The position numbers were made by a program, and so were the translations under genes. A stretch of 64,000 nucleotides of DNA from contig NC_060249.1 of the NCBI RefSeq assembly GCF_921293095.1, positions 77,511,907 to 77,575,906 of the forward strand. The letters run 5' to 3'. The DNA comes from Ischnura elegans. Lineage: Eukaryota > Arthropoda > Insecta > Odonata > Coenagrionidae. The notes under the pieces were generated by a model. The model made no database searches. It saw nothing but the letters and a program-made list of their open reading frames with translations, and was not told where the DNA came from. Positions 26,236 through 38,150 of this stretch are shown here, one piece after another. Position 1 is the first letter of the stretch. Every line of letters starts with the position of its first letter.

Positions 26236-26315
26236 GCCTTATGACTATAGAGGTTAATGCTCTCGACCGTGAATGTGAAAGGGCGATGGTTCGATTTCCA
26301 CCTCGGTATAAAATG
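26236..26315 (+). mobile_element. tRNA-like SINE head
   Basis: A tRNA-like layout: TATGACTATAGAGG in the A-box position, a central arm starting GCTCTCGACC, then GGTTCGATTTCC in the B-box position. One B-box base is off consensus. No clear SINE body. Confidence 0.45.
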
Positions 26316-28451
26316 AATGCCACATCATATTTATGTCAAGAGCCGGACCTTCGTGCACCTAATGGCCTTAGCTTGAAGACCACTATTATCATAGGTTTTC
26401 TACTAAATATATATGGATATTTCTTTGAGAGTTCAGATCGTAATTTTCCGATCGTGGACGGTTTTTTTTTACTCCGATGGGAAAACTTTATTTTTTATTA
26501 AGTGCTCATAAAATCGTTTCTGACTCATTGTATCTTTCATCCCAAATAAAAAAATCCAAAAATACATATTCTCTGCTTTCCCTCTAACGCTCACTTCACT
26601 TCTTTTCCTAATGTTCAACCCTGCCACTGAAAGGTCATGGTGACTATATATCATTATCAAAATGGTCTAAAAATGTTTGAGGTGATACTTGGAGATGTGG
26701 GTCGGGTAGTGTATACATTTAGGTTAAGTTATTCATGCATGCGTCTGTACTTGGCCTAGACAAACATTATAAGCGGGAATTAAGATGAAATATAGTAATT
26801 GGTTTTAGCACTAGCAAAATTTCTTATGTCAATATATTGGTAATTTATTGACCGCAAAATGAATTAAAAGGGACCATGACTTTCTTCAAATCAACTTTAC
26901 TTTTTTTGCCTTTTTTAGTAAATAAACATCGTGCATGCATCACATGAACCCTAATGATAATACTCACTGAGACTAAGTATTTTTTTTACCCTTCGTCGTT
27001 AAAATTAAGAGATGCGATAGGATTTCGTGTAAGCTAAAATTTAAATGGCATTTATTTTATCCAAGGTAAATATCCAGGTTATTCACCCTTTGCGAAGTCC
27101 ATGAAGGGAGGGGAGACATTCAGAATATTTCTTAAATACTCCATGCAAACCTACCTCAATCGGTAGAATAATTTAATAATAATTAATCACCCTAAATAGA
27201 AAATTTATTACAATAGGATATTCAATTTCTATAAAGATACTGTATGTAAATGTAATTAAAGATCATATTGATATTATAAGTTATTAAATTCTCCACGTGA
27301 TGAGCTTGAATTTGCGTAACAAAAAGTATCACGAAAATATCGTCAGCAATAAAAATCCTGAAGGAATCTACTGTATTTTTAGTGTTTTTAAAAGCAAGAA
27401 ATATGGCAATGAAAATCGCATATATGATTTAAGTATAAGTACATACATTTCGCATTTTTCGCGCTTTGAGACCGTGATAGCAGCCTATCCATGAGAGCGA
27501 GCGATAGCTGCCTATTCAGTTTCACGCCACATTCCAGGAAAACACGAGCAAGGAATTCTGCGACCCCTTAATCGCACAGACATTTTTAACGCGCAGGTAT
27601 GGCGTTCATTTTTGCTAAGCTTTCAGATATTAGGTAAGTTATTACTTGAGGTAATACTCACTATATCATTCGGTCATTTTTGAGGCAATTACGTTCATTT
27701 TTTCCGGAATTGGGATCGAAAATGTCTAATATTAGGATTGACAATCGGAAATAAAAGATAGGCACTGATAGGCAATGACGATAATTATAAAAAGGGCAAA
27801 TATGGGGATACCTCGGAAAAAAATGTTCTAGAAATGCGATCTCAATAACTGCCACAAACTCGGAAAATTTTTGCGTCCGAGAGCGCCCATTGAAACCGCA
27901 TATGGTTGCAGTTCAAACTTCGATATTGAGCAACCTCACTGAAATAATGCTTGGCCATCCTGACTGCCGTGATATTCTCAGAGTTAAATGAACAAAATTG
28001 ATTTTCGGCTGATTCGCATGGGGCCAAGATTGAAATTGCAAAATCCTAGATCACGTGATCCCAAAGAATCTGATTGGCTGATTTTGTTAATTTCGTATGT
28101 TTAGTATCATTTATTTCGATTGACAATTTTATTTCTATTATATACAATACTCGAGAAAACGGAGAGGATCAAGGATTTTGATCCAATATTCATTAGTATT
28201 CCATCAGTTAACTATTCTATTCTCCAGAGTAACACTGAAGTTGAGGTTCAGCATTGGCATGAGCTTTTGCTTACTAAGCAGCCATCTTTAGCGCTCTAAT
28301 TTCAGTAAAAAATCAACCTGTAGCTGAATATACAAGCATAAAAGTAAACAATTCATCAGACGCCACATATGGCGCATGTTTCGAGGTTCCGAGCAGAATA
28401 TGGCGAGGTTCCGACGATGAAAGCAGCAGAAAAGTCAAGAGTGGTAGCATT
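26316..28451. other. intergenic, nothing recognised
   Basis: AT-rich, no supported feature. Confidence 0.5.
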
Positions 28452-28606
28452 CAAAGGCGGATCTGGGGGGGGGGCAAGGGGGCACGTGCCCCCCCAGACC
28501 CTTAAAAATATGCAAAATTTTTAATACGGCCCCATTACCATTGCGTTCGTTTTGTATAACGAGGTATCCTTGCGCCCCCCAGAAAGAAACCCTGGATCCG
28601 CCCCTG
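28452..28606. mobile_element. hAT-like MITE with perfect 8-bp target duplication
   Basis: The left end is CAAAGGCGGATC and the right end inverted is CAGGGGCGGATCC. GTAGCATT is duplicated exactly at 28444-28451 and 28607-28614. A G run and a palindromic GGGGGCACGTGCCCCC lie inside the left end. The element at 46618-46891 shares these blocks in opposite orientation. Length 155 bp, no coding. Confidence 0.9.
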
Positions 28607-31600
28607 GTAGCATTCCAGATGAGGTGCTACCGAATAATGATGAAGATAAAATGGATCGGCCAAGTAATTAATGAGGAAGTAGTAAGGAGAGTGGGAGAAA
28701 AGATAAGTCTTTAAAAACCTTAAGCAGAAGACGGGACAACTTCCCACGTCACACTATGAGGCGTGATGGCCTGATGAAAAAAATCGTAGAAGTTCAGATG
28801 TAAGGGAAGAATGGTAAGGTACGGCCCCGAATAAGTTACATGGGACAGCTTATAAAGGATTCAACAGAGAAGAAATACGTCCCCATGAAAATGATAGTGG
28901 AATGGAGAATTGCATAAAACCAACCTTAGGATTGTTGATTGATGACGTACATAGTTCACGAGATAGTTTTGGTGAAAAATGGCTGTGAATTTGGCTCAAT
29001 ACGTGCAGCAGGAAAAGAAGTATGTAAGTATGAGTATTGCGAATTCAATTGTGTGCTAGGTGGTGCTAACAGTTTCAGCGTAGTTTTTTTTCGAGGCCCG
29101 AAGTTTTCCTTAGCATTTCCTCCTTTTCTTCCCTCTCCTCCACCTCAGTCACAACATAACGGAAGCGGAACGAGGAAGTCCTGTCGGCTACTTCTGGCCG
29201 TGTGTGGACAGAATTTCGTCACGTAGTCACCGCGCACGAACGGAGCCTCCCCAGAGGAAGCCAGCCATCGGTTATTGGCATTGCTCCTCGGCGATCACAA
29301 TGAAGTGATCGCCACTAGACCCAGAGTTCCAGTTTCCAAAACACGGCATTATATTAAAGCAATAAATAAGTTCATAGTAAAATAAAAATACTTAATACAT
29401 ACGCCGAGTTAGAACCGTCCGAACCATGAGCCCCCGAAGTATATTTATAATAGCCCCCTTAGTAATATTTATGCCAATTTATGCATGTGAATTTTAAAAT
29501 TTATACCAAAACAGTCCTAATTTTAATTGGTGAATAAAATATTGAGTTCTAGGGCTAGAGGTCATTGGATACGATTTGCTTTGGCTTCGACAACCATTTC
29601 GGGCTTTCAGGCCGAAAACTACAACTTTCTGACTGAAAATATGGTTTTAAAACGTAAACTAGTCTTGAGGAAAACCAAATATTTCCGATGATGTTACCTG
29701 GACATCTAACTATTGGAGGCCTACGTGGAACAAAAGAAGTCAGTCCCTTTATTTAAATGCGATTTTCATCGTCCTAAAGCATAACAAAAACAATAACTTG
29801 TTTTATATTTGTAGAAATATAAAGCTTATCTAATTCAGATCCAGATTTTTTTATTGCTCCTTTCCTACTTTTGGCAGAAATAATATGACAAAATCCCAAT
29901 TATCTTTGCATATATATTCATTCATTAATATATTCATGTCAGCCCATTCAATTTATGAAATCGATTAATTAGTTTTTATAACGAAGTCATATTGCTCAAT
30001 AAGCTTTAATTTCTCGCTATATCAAGACCTGTAAACTTTCTGAGTGACAGAAAAACAATTAGTCCATCATGATCAATTCATAAGTTTCAGATTGAACGAT
30101 GATTATCCCAAAATAGGCTATTTCCATGATATTTCACTTGATGACGAAGTTGGAGAGAAACTTCATTTGTTTATTAAATATGTGCGCCTCCGAAAACGAC
30201 TACTTAAGGGAATTTTGCATCTGGGTTAAGTACCCAGGGCTACGTAATTCTTCTCAACGAAAGATTAATGAAGAATGTTCGAGTGACGTCACCGGGAGGA
30301 CAGATGGCATTTTTGAGGGCAAACCGCATGCTGCATCTCTTCTACAAACAGTGGGGAATGAAAATTCCTGTCCGCAGCATTCATTGAGCACGCCCACCGA
30401 CCGCCGACGCTACAATGCGACCGCAAGCTGTGCAGCCTGCATTTCCCCACCCCCGTGAAATTGTCGGAGCAGCGTCTGCAGCTACTGCGATCAAATAACA
30501 TTGTTCCAGTTCAGTTGGTGGTACTCATTTAGGCGTCTCATGCCAATTTTCCCACTCAACGCCATATCTACTGATGAATCCCAATCAGGGGCAATCTCCT
30601 TCGTGCGAGATATTACTGTTTCGATGTGCATCTCCGTGACCGAAGTAACTTCGAATGTCAATTGATGAAATTCCCACAACTACACGTTTTACCGTTATGA
30701 AGATACTATGATCTCGAGAGTAAAATAAATGTACGAAAAGCAGAGAAAAATATGTATTTTTACATCTTATCAATTTATCTTATTCCGGGGCGTTTCTAAT
30801 ATCTCCCCTGAAATGCAAAAATATTTTACAATATAAAAAATCACAAAATCCTCACATGCGCTCGTAAATTTGAGAACAATTTTTTTCCAAACTGATGTGA
30901 GAATCGCGCACCACAGGGATAGAAGCTCATCCCCAAACCCATACCTCCCGTTCAACCGGTTTTATCGGTTACAGTTCATTCGCTTCAAAATTATGCAATC
31001 ATTTTGAAATTTTCAGAGTGTAACAAGATTGCGCAGGTCAAGATTTAACAGTATATCAGTATGAAAATTTAACCTCCGTACTTTCTCAGATTTAATTTTT
31101 ACTACAACTAACACTTACTTTTGTCGATTTTTATTGTTAAATAATTGTTTTTTTAGCCCATACAGTTTACGTTGTTCGATAAAAAAATTGAAATGCCGAC
31201 TACCGTGTTTTATTTTGGGGAAATTGTTTTTTATCTTTAATCTTTAGTAAAAAATGATAAAGTATGTGCGTCATCTTTTACTGCAAAATCATTGTTTATA
31301 AATTCGCCTGCATGAGATTTTGGGTTTAAAAATTTGCAAAACTAATTCTAGTCACTTAATCTTTCTTCTTTGGTAAAAAGGATAAATTACGCTCATCAAC
31401 TTTTACTGTAAATAAAAATATAACAAATAAAAATAATTTTTGATAAACCCATGCTGAAGAGGTTTTGAGATTTAAAGCTGTCAAACCGACTGTAACTTAT
31501 TTTTTTAAATCGAGTTTTCAAAATACTTTGCCTTAAATACATATAAATAGCTATTCCCATTTTATTAAAACTTAATTCATTTCTAGCATTGAAGTTTAGG

Positions 31601-31800
31601 ATAATCTTAAAACTGCAAATTGATAGTACAAATCTTTTTGAAACCTTTCATTACAATTCATAAAATGGGGAAAACATTCATACGCGAAATGAGTCTTCCA
31701 AGATTTACGCAAAAAAAAAGTATTAACATCCATCGGTCAATTTCCGAGAATTGATCAAATTAAGGCTGGATGGCGATGTTTGGTGGAACTTGGTGACAGG
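28607..31800. other. intergenic, no gene supported
   Basis: A GC-richer patch near 30280-30480 and a purine/pyrimidine-skewed patch near 29100-29150 contain open frames without recognisable domains. The rest is AT-rich. Confidence 0.45.
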
Positions 31801-32312
31801 AAACAATAAAAGATACACTGTTGTATGTTCCATAGAATTTTCCCTAACCGACCCAGGTTTCGACATTACACCATGTCATTTTCACGACAGTTAAAAAATA
31901 TCTCAACAATCAATAATTCCAAAAAGTCTTTGTTTTCTTTTTATTTTTATGATACCTGAATTATATAAGCGTCCGCAACTTGCAATTTATGGGTTTGTAT
32001 GTTTTTTGTATGGTTTTTGATTTTGTTTCATGTTTTTGGAAATCTGTATAAAGGTGGTTGTTTGAGTGTTTCATGATTTCTTCTTTTTTATATGTTAACC
32101 TTCTCAGTCTGAGTGTTTATGATTAAATATTTATTTAGGCTCCAAAGGAAAGGATTCCTAGAGCCAATAAAGTTTATTTATTTATTTATTTATTTATTAA
32201 TTTTCTAAGGTCCACCTTTTTTCACCTTCGAAAATGACATAGTGTAATGTCTAAACCTGGGTCGGTTAAGTAAACTTCTGTGGAACATGCAACAGTCTAT
32301 CTTTTATTATTT
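31801..32312. mobile_element. fold-back element with ~83-bp arms
   Basis: Arms 31801-31883 and 32230-32312 are inverted copies sharing ACCGACCCAGGTTT, GACATTACAC and TAAAAGATA blocks. Next to the GAAACC block each arm holds a small hairpin (GACAT...ATGTC). The interior ends with CCAATAAAG and an ATTT microsatellite, typical of a retroelement 3' tail, so the fold-back may enclose or have captured one. Confidence 0.7.
32173..32198. repeat. (TTTA)n microsatellite
   Basis: About six TTTA units directly after a CCAATAAAG string. Confidence 0.85.
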
Positions 32313-35300
32313 TTCCAAGAATTGACATTTTATTTGAGAAAGAGGGAAATGTCATAAGAGGCCTGCCGTTCTGTTCTGTGAAATTTTCAAAATAATTGCG
32401 TAATTTTTAAAGGAGTAGTGTACATCAACATAATATCCTGCGAGCCACCTTTAGGGTGTTTGGCAGGGGGAGATCAATAAAGAGCATACAAGGGGATTCC
32501 CACATGCACACCATACGGTCATAAAAATGTTACGCATACTAACAAATTATACTTCCACATTCATGCAAAGGTAAAACTTGCCCACCAATTACGAAGTCAA
32601 TCTGCTTGTGAACCTAGAACATACAAAACATGCCGTTAGAATCACTAGGAAAATTTTGAAAGATGCATTTTGGAATGCATAAGTTGGCAGGCAATACAAC
32701 TAAGCTATTTGTAAGTCCTAAAGCTAACGTTATAATCTCTTATCGATCGCGTAAAACGACATTCTGAATATGTCTGTTCTAGGTCTAGCTCTGTTATTTT
32801 ATTTCTTCTTCTCGATAAGAGACACAATACGATCGGTCAAAAGGGAGGGATGTCTACTCAAAAACAACCTCAAGTTCGCTCTGAGGATGGATTATCTATC
32901 CGTCAATTTAAACCCTTCTAGCCCTGAGCTGCTTCTAAGAGAAATGAAATTTCAAGATTTCTCATTTTAAAAATGTGAAAATTTTCTGCTCAATCAAAAT
33001 TATTGTGGCAGCTACATATTTCATCATTAAACTTTATAGTATAAAGACCACGTAGTTTATATCTTTCCAGAATAGAGCCAAAATTGTACACATTTTGGGT
33101 GTTACTTAGAAGCAATATTAGGTGATAATGGGAAATACCTTCCTAGTGGAAGTTAACGGCTCCAGTTACACGATAACGTTGACTTAGCCGCGGCAACCCA
33201 AGTTTCCTCGAAAATCGTCTCTCGCATTCACGGACGAACTTAAGTCTCGCCACGTATTACAATCGAGAATGTCTGGCCATGATGACAATGAGGGTTCCCG
33301 AGGCTTATAAAAGGGAGATGGAGGCAGTGAGAGGCCTTATTACTTAAAAACTGCGGGGTGTGCCCTCCGAATGACTCATTGCTACAGTCGCCCGGGGTGT
33401 CTGGGGCGGAACGAGAAGCTAGCCATTTTGACCGGCTCACGCAAGGAGGGTAAACACAGCGCCAAGCCAGCTGATCACGTTGAGAGGCGAGGAAGGGCTA
33501 AAGGAAATATTTTTGGAGGATGCCCGTGTTGTTTTTTCCACGTGGAGAGACAATTGAAATCTTTCCAAGCGTTGGAGGTAAAATCCTTCACTTTTTTAAA
33601 TCACTCCGTCAAAATAAATGGCCGGGCATAATCCTCGCACATTCTCTTCATTAGAGCTCAACACGCAAGGAATGAGTGGAAAACACCCACAGACATTCCC
33701 TTTATCCGAACAGATCCCAGTGCTTCGTCACCATCCATCTTTTCTGAGGATAAGTTTTCAAATGTTTTATTAATTAACTTACTTCAATCACATGTAAGTG
33801 TTGTAGGATCGGAAAATACTTTGAGGAAAATCCATATATTTGAAGCCTGCGATTTCAGTTCAGCATTAAAGAACTACTAGTAATTTGTACATTTTCCTTA
33901 AATATCGATACTTTAAAATATCATTTATGTATTCAGAGGTATTTTTCGGTATTTTTGCTGGTATTTTTCGTGTTTTGGTTTTTCGTCTCTTTTTTATCAT
34001 AGCAAGTAAAGTAAATAATTGCTTTCAAAAAAACAAAACAATGTATTATTTTTCACTAAAAGAGAATAAAAAACCTGGCTTGCCTGTGATGAAATAACCT
34101 TCATAATTGTATATTTATCGCTAACGTTTATATTTTTCTATACAAAAGTACCAGAACGCTGAAAAATTCCCACGCTCCGCGCTCTAAGTCATGAATAGTT
34201 AGCTGGTCACGAAATATTTCACTCGAATAAACAATGGATAGGCTCGGTTGATTTGCTTGCAAATGGCATTGAGAAATTAAACGCTTTGGATCGCTCAATG
34301 CCATCCACATCGCTTCACCAGCAGAGCGTAGCCATGCCGAGGCATTTTAGCACTTCAAGTTAAGTAACACTTTGAGTGCACTTTCTACCTCATCGAGAGA
34401 TCGAGGGCCCTCTTCCCGCAACGCTGAGAAGCGTAGCGTTTTCTCTGGGACATTGACCCATTTCTAAATTATATAATTATCACTGCTGCTAGAAAGCGGT
34501 AACTCCCAGAAGCAACAGTCCCCACTACGCGGTGAAATAAGTCTCTATGACTTTTCAAAGCAACTTCGGAAATGGGCATGGAAAATTTAGGCTAAATCTT
34601 ATTTCTACAGCTTCCCTATGAGCTGAGTACTAGCATGGCAATTGATGATCTATGTTGTAGTTGAATTTTCCATACTCAAACATATTTAAAAATTAGATTA
34701 TGGTCCCCATTCATCCCTCAATGTAGGCCAAAAGAATCAAAAATCATAGTAGTTCATGGAGCAGGGATTGCACATCAGATTTTGGTGATCAAGTTTTAAC
34801 GATGCATAAACATAAATCTTAAAATACGATATTGAATATCTATATTAAATTAACCACTAAGTGCACCCACGGAGCTAAACATTGAATTTGGGCATAGAAG
34901 GTCTAAAAAATTACTGAGATTTTTTAATTTTTCAGAAAAAAAATAATTGACTTAATTTCGATGGCGAGAGCTTTAGACGAGAAACTATCATAACATCAGA
35001 TCAGTTACGAATGGCATTTTGATAATAATGCTCGGATAATTTTCCTCAGTCTAAGTACCTCATAAAGTATGCAAAGAACCCATAATGGTATCGAGAATTT
35101 GGATATATATTTAATGTTAAACTGCCTACTTACCACTTGAAAATTTATGAACAAATTACCGCAATTTGGCGAACGGCAATAATTTCCCCCCTGTTGTCTC
35201 CTTCACCCCGAAAAAAAAGTGTTCGTTGACCATCCGCACATCTGTTCATTGAATTATCTATGCGCATTTGATGCTCTATTGATTAAAACTTATAGTGAAT

Positions 35301-36118
35301 GGTATTTATCATCTGCTTTATGAGCATTTGTTGTCCGTAATTTTGTAAACTAACATTATTGCTGCAACAGCCACGGTGAGAACAAGCTCATGCACAGAAT
35401 TTTTTTCTTTTCCTCCATTAAAAGGAACCACAAAGCTCCTTCTAAAATAAAACATCAGACAGCAAATTTACCCCTGATATTAAATGAATTAAAATCAAAA
35501 AAGGCAAAAACTCACCCGGTGAAGTAAATATTAATGTAGCGGTGAGAACCAATCAGTTGACATATTCTGGTGAAAATGCAAACGTATTAGTAGTATCGGT
35601 ATATAACGATTGTTGCCGGCGATGAAAGCAAATAGACTGAAACTGCTCATTAGTGATCAAGCAATAAACGTGACCATACGAAGTTAGAAACTAGAAATTT
35701 TAAAACTTCTTTTCATAAAAGTTTTTCTCCTCCGCTTAAAGAATAAAGGTAAACACTGTAGTTAAACGTTCCTACAAACACAGACATTTGGTACCTAGCT
35801 ACATTCTGCAGCTAATGCTTCGTTAATGTTGACTATTGATGTTATATTTTAGCCAATTTGGTAGATTTTAGAGATGGCTTTTGCTGTTATTATCTCTTTT
35901 GTTTATGTTTTTTCCTATATTTAATATACAAGTAACAATAATGGAGGCGGTAAAAAAATATATCGCAAAAAGTATGCGTAGTTACTGTATAACGAGCCAC
36001 TTTTTCATTTTATAGAACTTTCCATGGTTATATATAAATTGCCAAAGTAGACACAATTTTGTGAATCATAAACATAGGTAAAATATATGTATATAACATC
36101 TCTTATTCAAGTTTTCTT
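32313..36118. other. intergenic, no gene supported
   Basis: A TATAAAAG string at 33306 and a GC-richer patch at 33230-33560 are not followed by a recognisable gene. Remaining DNA is AT-rich with no delimited repeats. Confidence 0.45.
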
Positions 36119-36530
36119 GCGATTCAGAGAAAATGATAAAAAATAACCTCAAAATGAAGAAACTTCCAAGGTTATAACCTTATCTCTGTTCAAATTACAG
36201 ACATTTGAGAATCGGATGTTCTATGAATGCTCGCCAGGATGGCCATTAGGATTCTTACTTAAAAATGACTTAGAAAATTAAAATTGGCCAATTTTAAAAT
36301 CTAGATTTTCTTTTATACATTACGCTTCCTATTAAACTTCAACTTTTTTCGCAATTCAGAGAAAATATTACAAAATAACCTCAAAATGAAGGAACTTCTA
36401 AGGTTATAGCCTTTTGGCTGTTAAATTGGCTGTTAAAATTTAAATTAACTTAGAAAATTAAAATTTCCCAATTTGTAAATCTAGTTTCTCTTTTTTTTCG
36501 AAAATATGCGTGGAAAGTCAGTTATTTAGG
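36119..36530. repeat. diverged tandem duplication, period ~232 bp
   Basis: Blocks ATTCAGAGAAAAT, AAATAACCTCAAAATGAA, AAGGTTATA and TTAGAAAATTAAAATT occur in the same order at about 36121-36310 and again from about 36353. The second copy carries internal deletions. No coding. Confidence 0.7.
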
Positions 36531-37079
36531 TCATATTAGAAATAGAATTTTTTGCACATGGCGTCATCTTCGACCAAAATGTCAGTTTATCTTAATAAAT
36601 AAATTTCAATGAATCCATTACAACCACATATTGTTGAGTATCGAAATCCATTAAACCGCTACAAGGTTTAAAAAAATCTTGATGACGGAACTCATAATAT
36701 AGAAAATCCAATTTGAAACTGACAATAAGCGTCATCTATTATTCATAAGCCGGTTTTATTTACGGTATAGCCTGAAATTTTGAAATAAACACGAAATATA
36801 TTAAAATTTCCAATTTTTTCACCAAGAGAACCAAAAGTCTCAATTTTCCATAAATTAATTTATTTTTCAATCAGGTAATTCTACCGGTTGAGATGGGTTT
36901 ACATTTTGCGGTTTAGCCCACGATGCCTTTCCTCCTCCCTTTAATTCTACCTATAAATCCTAACCTCTTCCTTCCCCACCCTCGCACTCTCAACGATTTT
37001 GCATTGCATTAACGCCGGCGATCCCCATGAATTCCCTCGACTCCAAATAATGTCTGGATTCGCCCCTGAACATTACAAA
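36531..37079. other. intergenic, nothing recognised
   Basis: AT-rich up to about 36880, then increasingly pyrimidine-rich. No feature. Confidence 0.45.
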
Positions 37080-37426
37080 CGCGCATGAAAAACAAGTCCG
37101 CCGTCAGCTGCTCTCACGCTGTTTGACGTCCAAAGACCGCGGCGGTCTACGGTGGTCTCCCAGCCCTCGCGGACAGCCCGACCTCTGTTTGACCAAGCGT
37201 CGTCCTATCATTTATGACCACGCCTCGTTCTGGAAACTGCCCTATTTCCAGCACCCCACTCAGACCATCCTAGACTCGGTCATCTTGGCGGCGGCCGACG
37301 CGTAATCTCCTCACGCCGCTCCGCCGCCGCATAGCCCACAAATGATTCATCCCATCGCACCAAAGGGGACGTCCTCTGCCCCCTCCAGAGGATATCGTTT
37401 TGATTTGGTAGACAGGGTAGGGAGTG
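37080..37426. other. GC- and CpG-rich island
   Basis: This stretch is far richer in GC and CpG than its surroundings and contains the palindrome GACCGCGGCGGTC near 37136. Open frames exist on both strands, as expected by composition. No protein family is recognised. It could be a promoter-type island for a non-coding transcript, or an insertion. Confidence 0.4.
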
Positions 37427-38150
37427 GGGGAGGAGGAAGTTCCTCGGGTCAGCGAAACGACGCAACCTCTCCGCCAACGAGCAAAACAAACATTGTGCTC
37501 GCCCTGACTTTCGCTGGAAGCCGTCAGATCGGCTATAGAGGGCAAGCGAAAGATTTGGGCAGCGATAGGAAAAAAGTGAAGTTTTAAATGGGACATCTGA
37601 AATAGACACGAATTTAACAACTCCTCAGAGCAAGTATCGATAGCCTTGTAGTGCCCTCGAGCCGCACGTTTTAATTAGGCATGGAATTTACAAAAGATTA
37701 ACAAATTATATTGTTTATCATTAACTCTCTATACTTTCACACTTTATACTCCATAATCTCTATAGAATAGGGGAGGAGGTGGAATGAAGTTCCACGGGCC
37801 AAAGAAATGACGCAACCTCTCCGCCAAAGAACAAAACAAACATTGTGCTCGCACGACTTTCGCTGGAAAGCCGTCACAACGGCTAAATAGGGCAAGCGAA
37901 AGATTTTGGCAGCTGGTGGTAAAAAAGTGAAGTTTTAAATGGAGCATCCGAGTAAAATACATATGAAAAAACTCCTTAGAGCAAGGATCGACTACATTGT
38001 AATGCCCCCAAACCGCACGTATGAATTGGCATGGCTTGAATAACGGTATTTTCACGTTTTTCCAATGAATAAATAATGAAACAAAATATTAACAAAAACT
38101 ATGATTATCGTTCACTTTCTTACTTCCACACTTTTTTATTCCATAATCTC
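37427..38150 (+). repeat. tandem duplication of a ~340-bp unit with a conserved hairpin
   Basis: Copy 1 (about 37427-37760) and copy 2 (about 37770-38150) share GACGCAACCTCTCCGCCAA, ACAAACATTGTGCTCGC, AAAAAAGTGAAGTTTTAAATG and a final CCATAATCTC. Each contains CTTTCGCT...AGCGAAAG enclosing AGCCG...CGGCT (37508-37552 and 37857-37902). The stems are unchanged although the sequence between them differs. A structured RNA or a repeat monomer are both possible. Confidence 0.75.

Noticed and set aside
33306-33313. TATAAAAG promoter-like string
   Set aside because: No start site, exon or protein-like frame follows at a sensible distance. AT-rich DNA yields such strings by chance.
37123-37620. Overlapping open frames up to 116 codons in the GC-rich island
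   Set aside because: Frames are open on both strands at once because stop codons are rare in GC-rich DNA. No domain or splice context.
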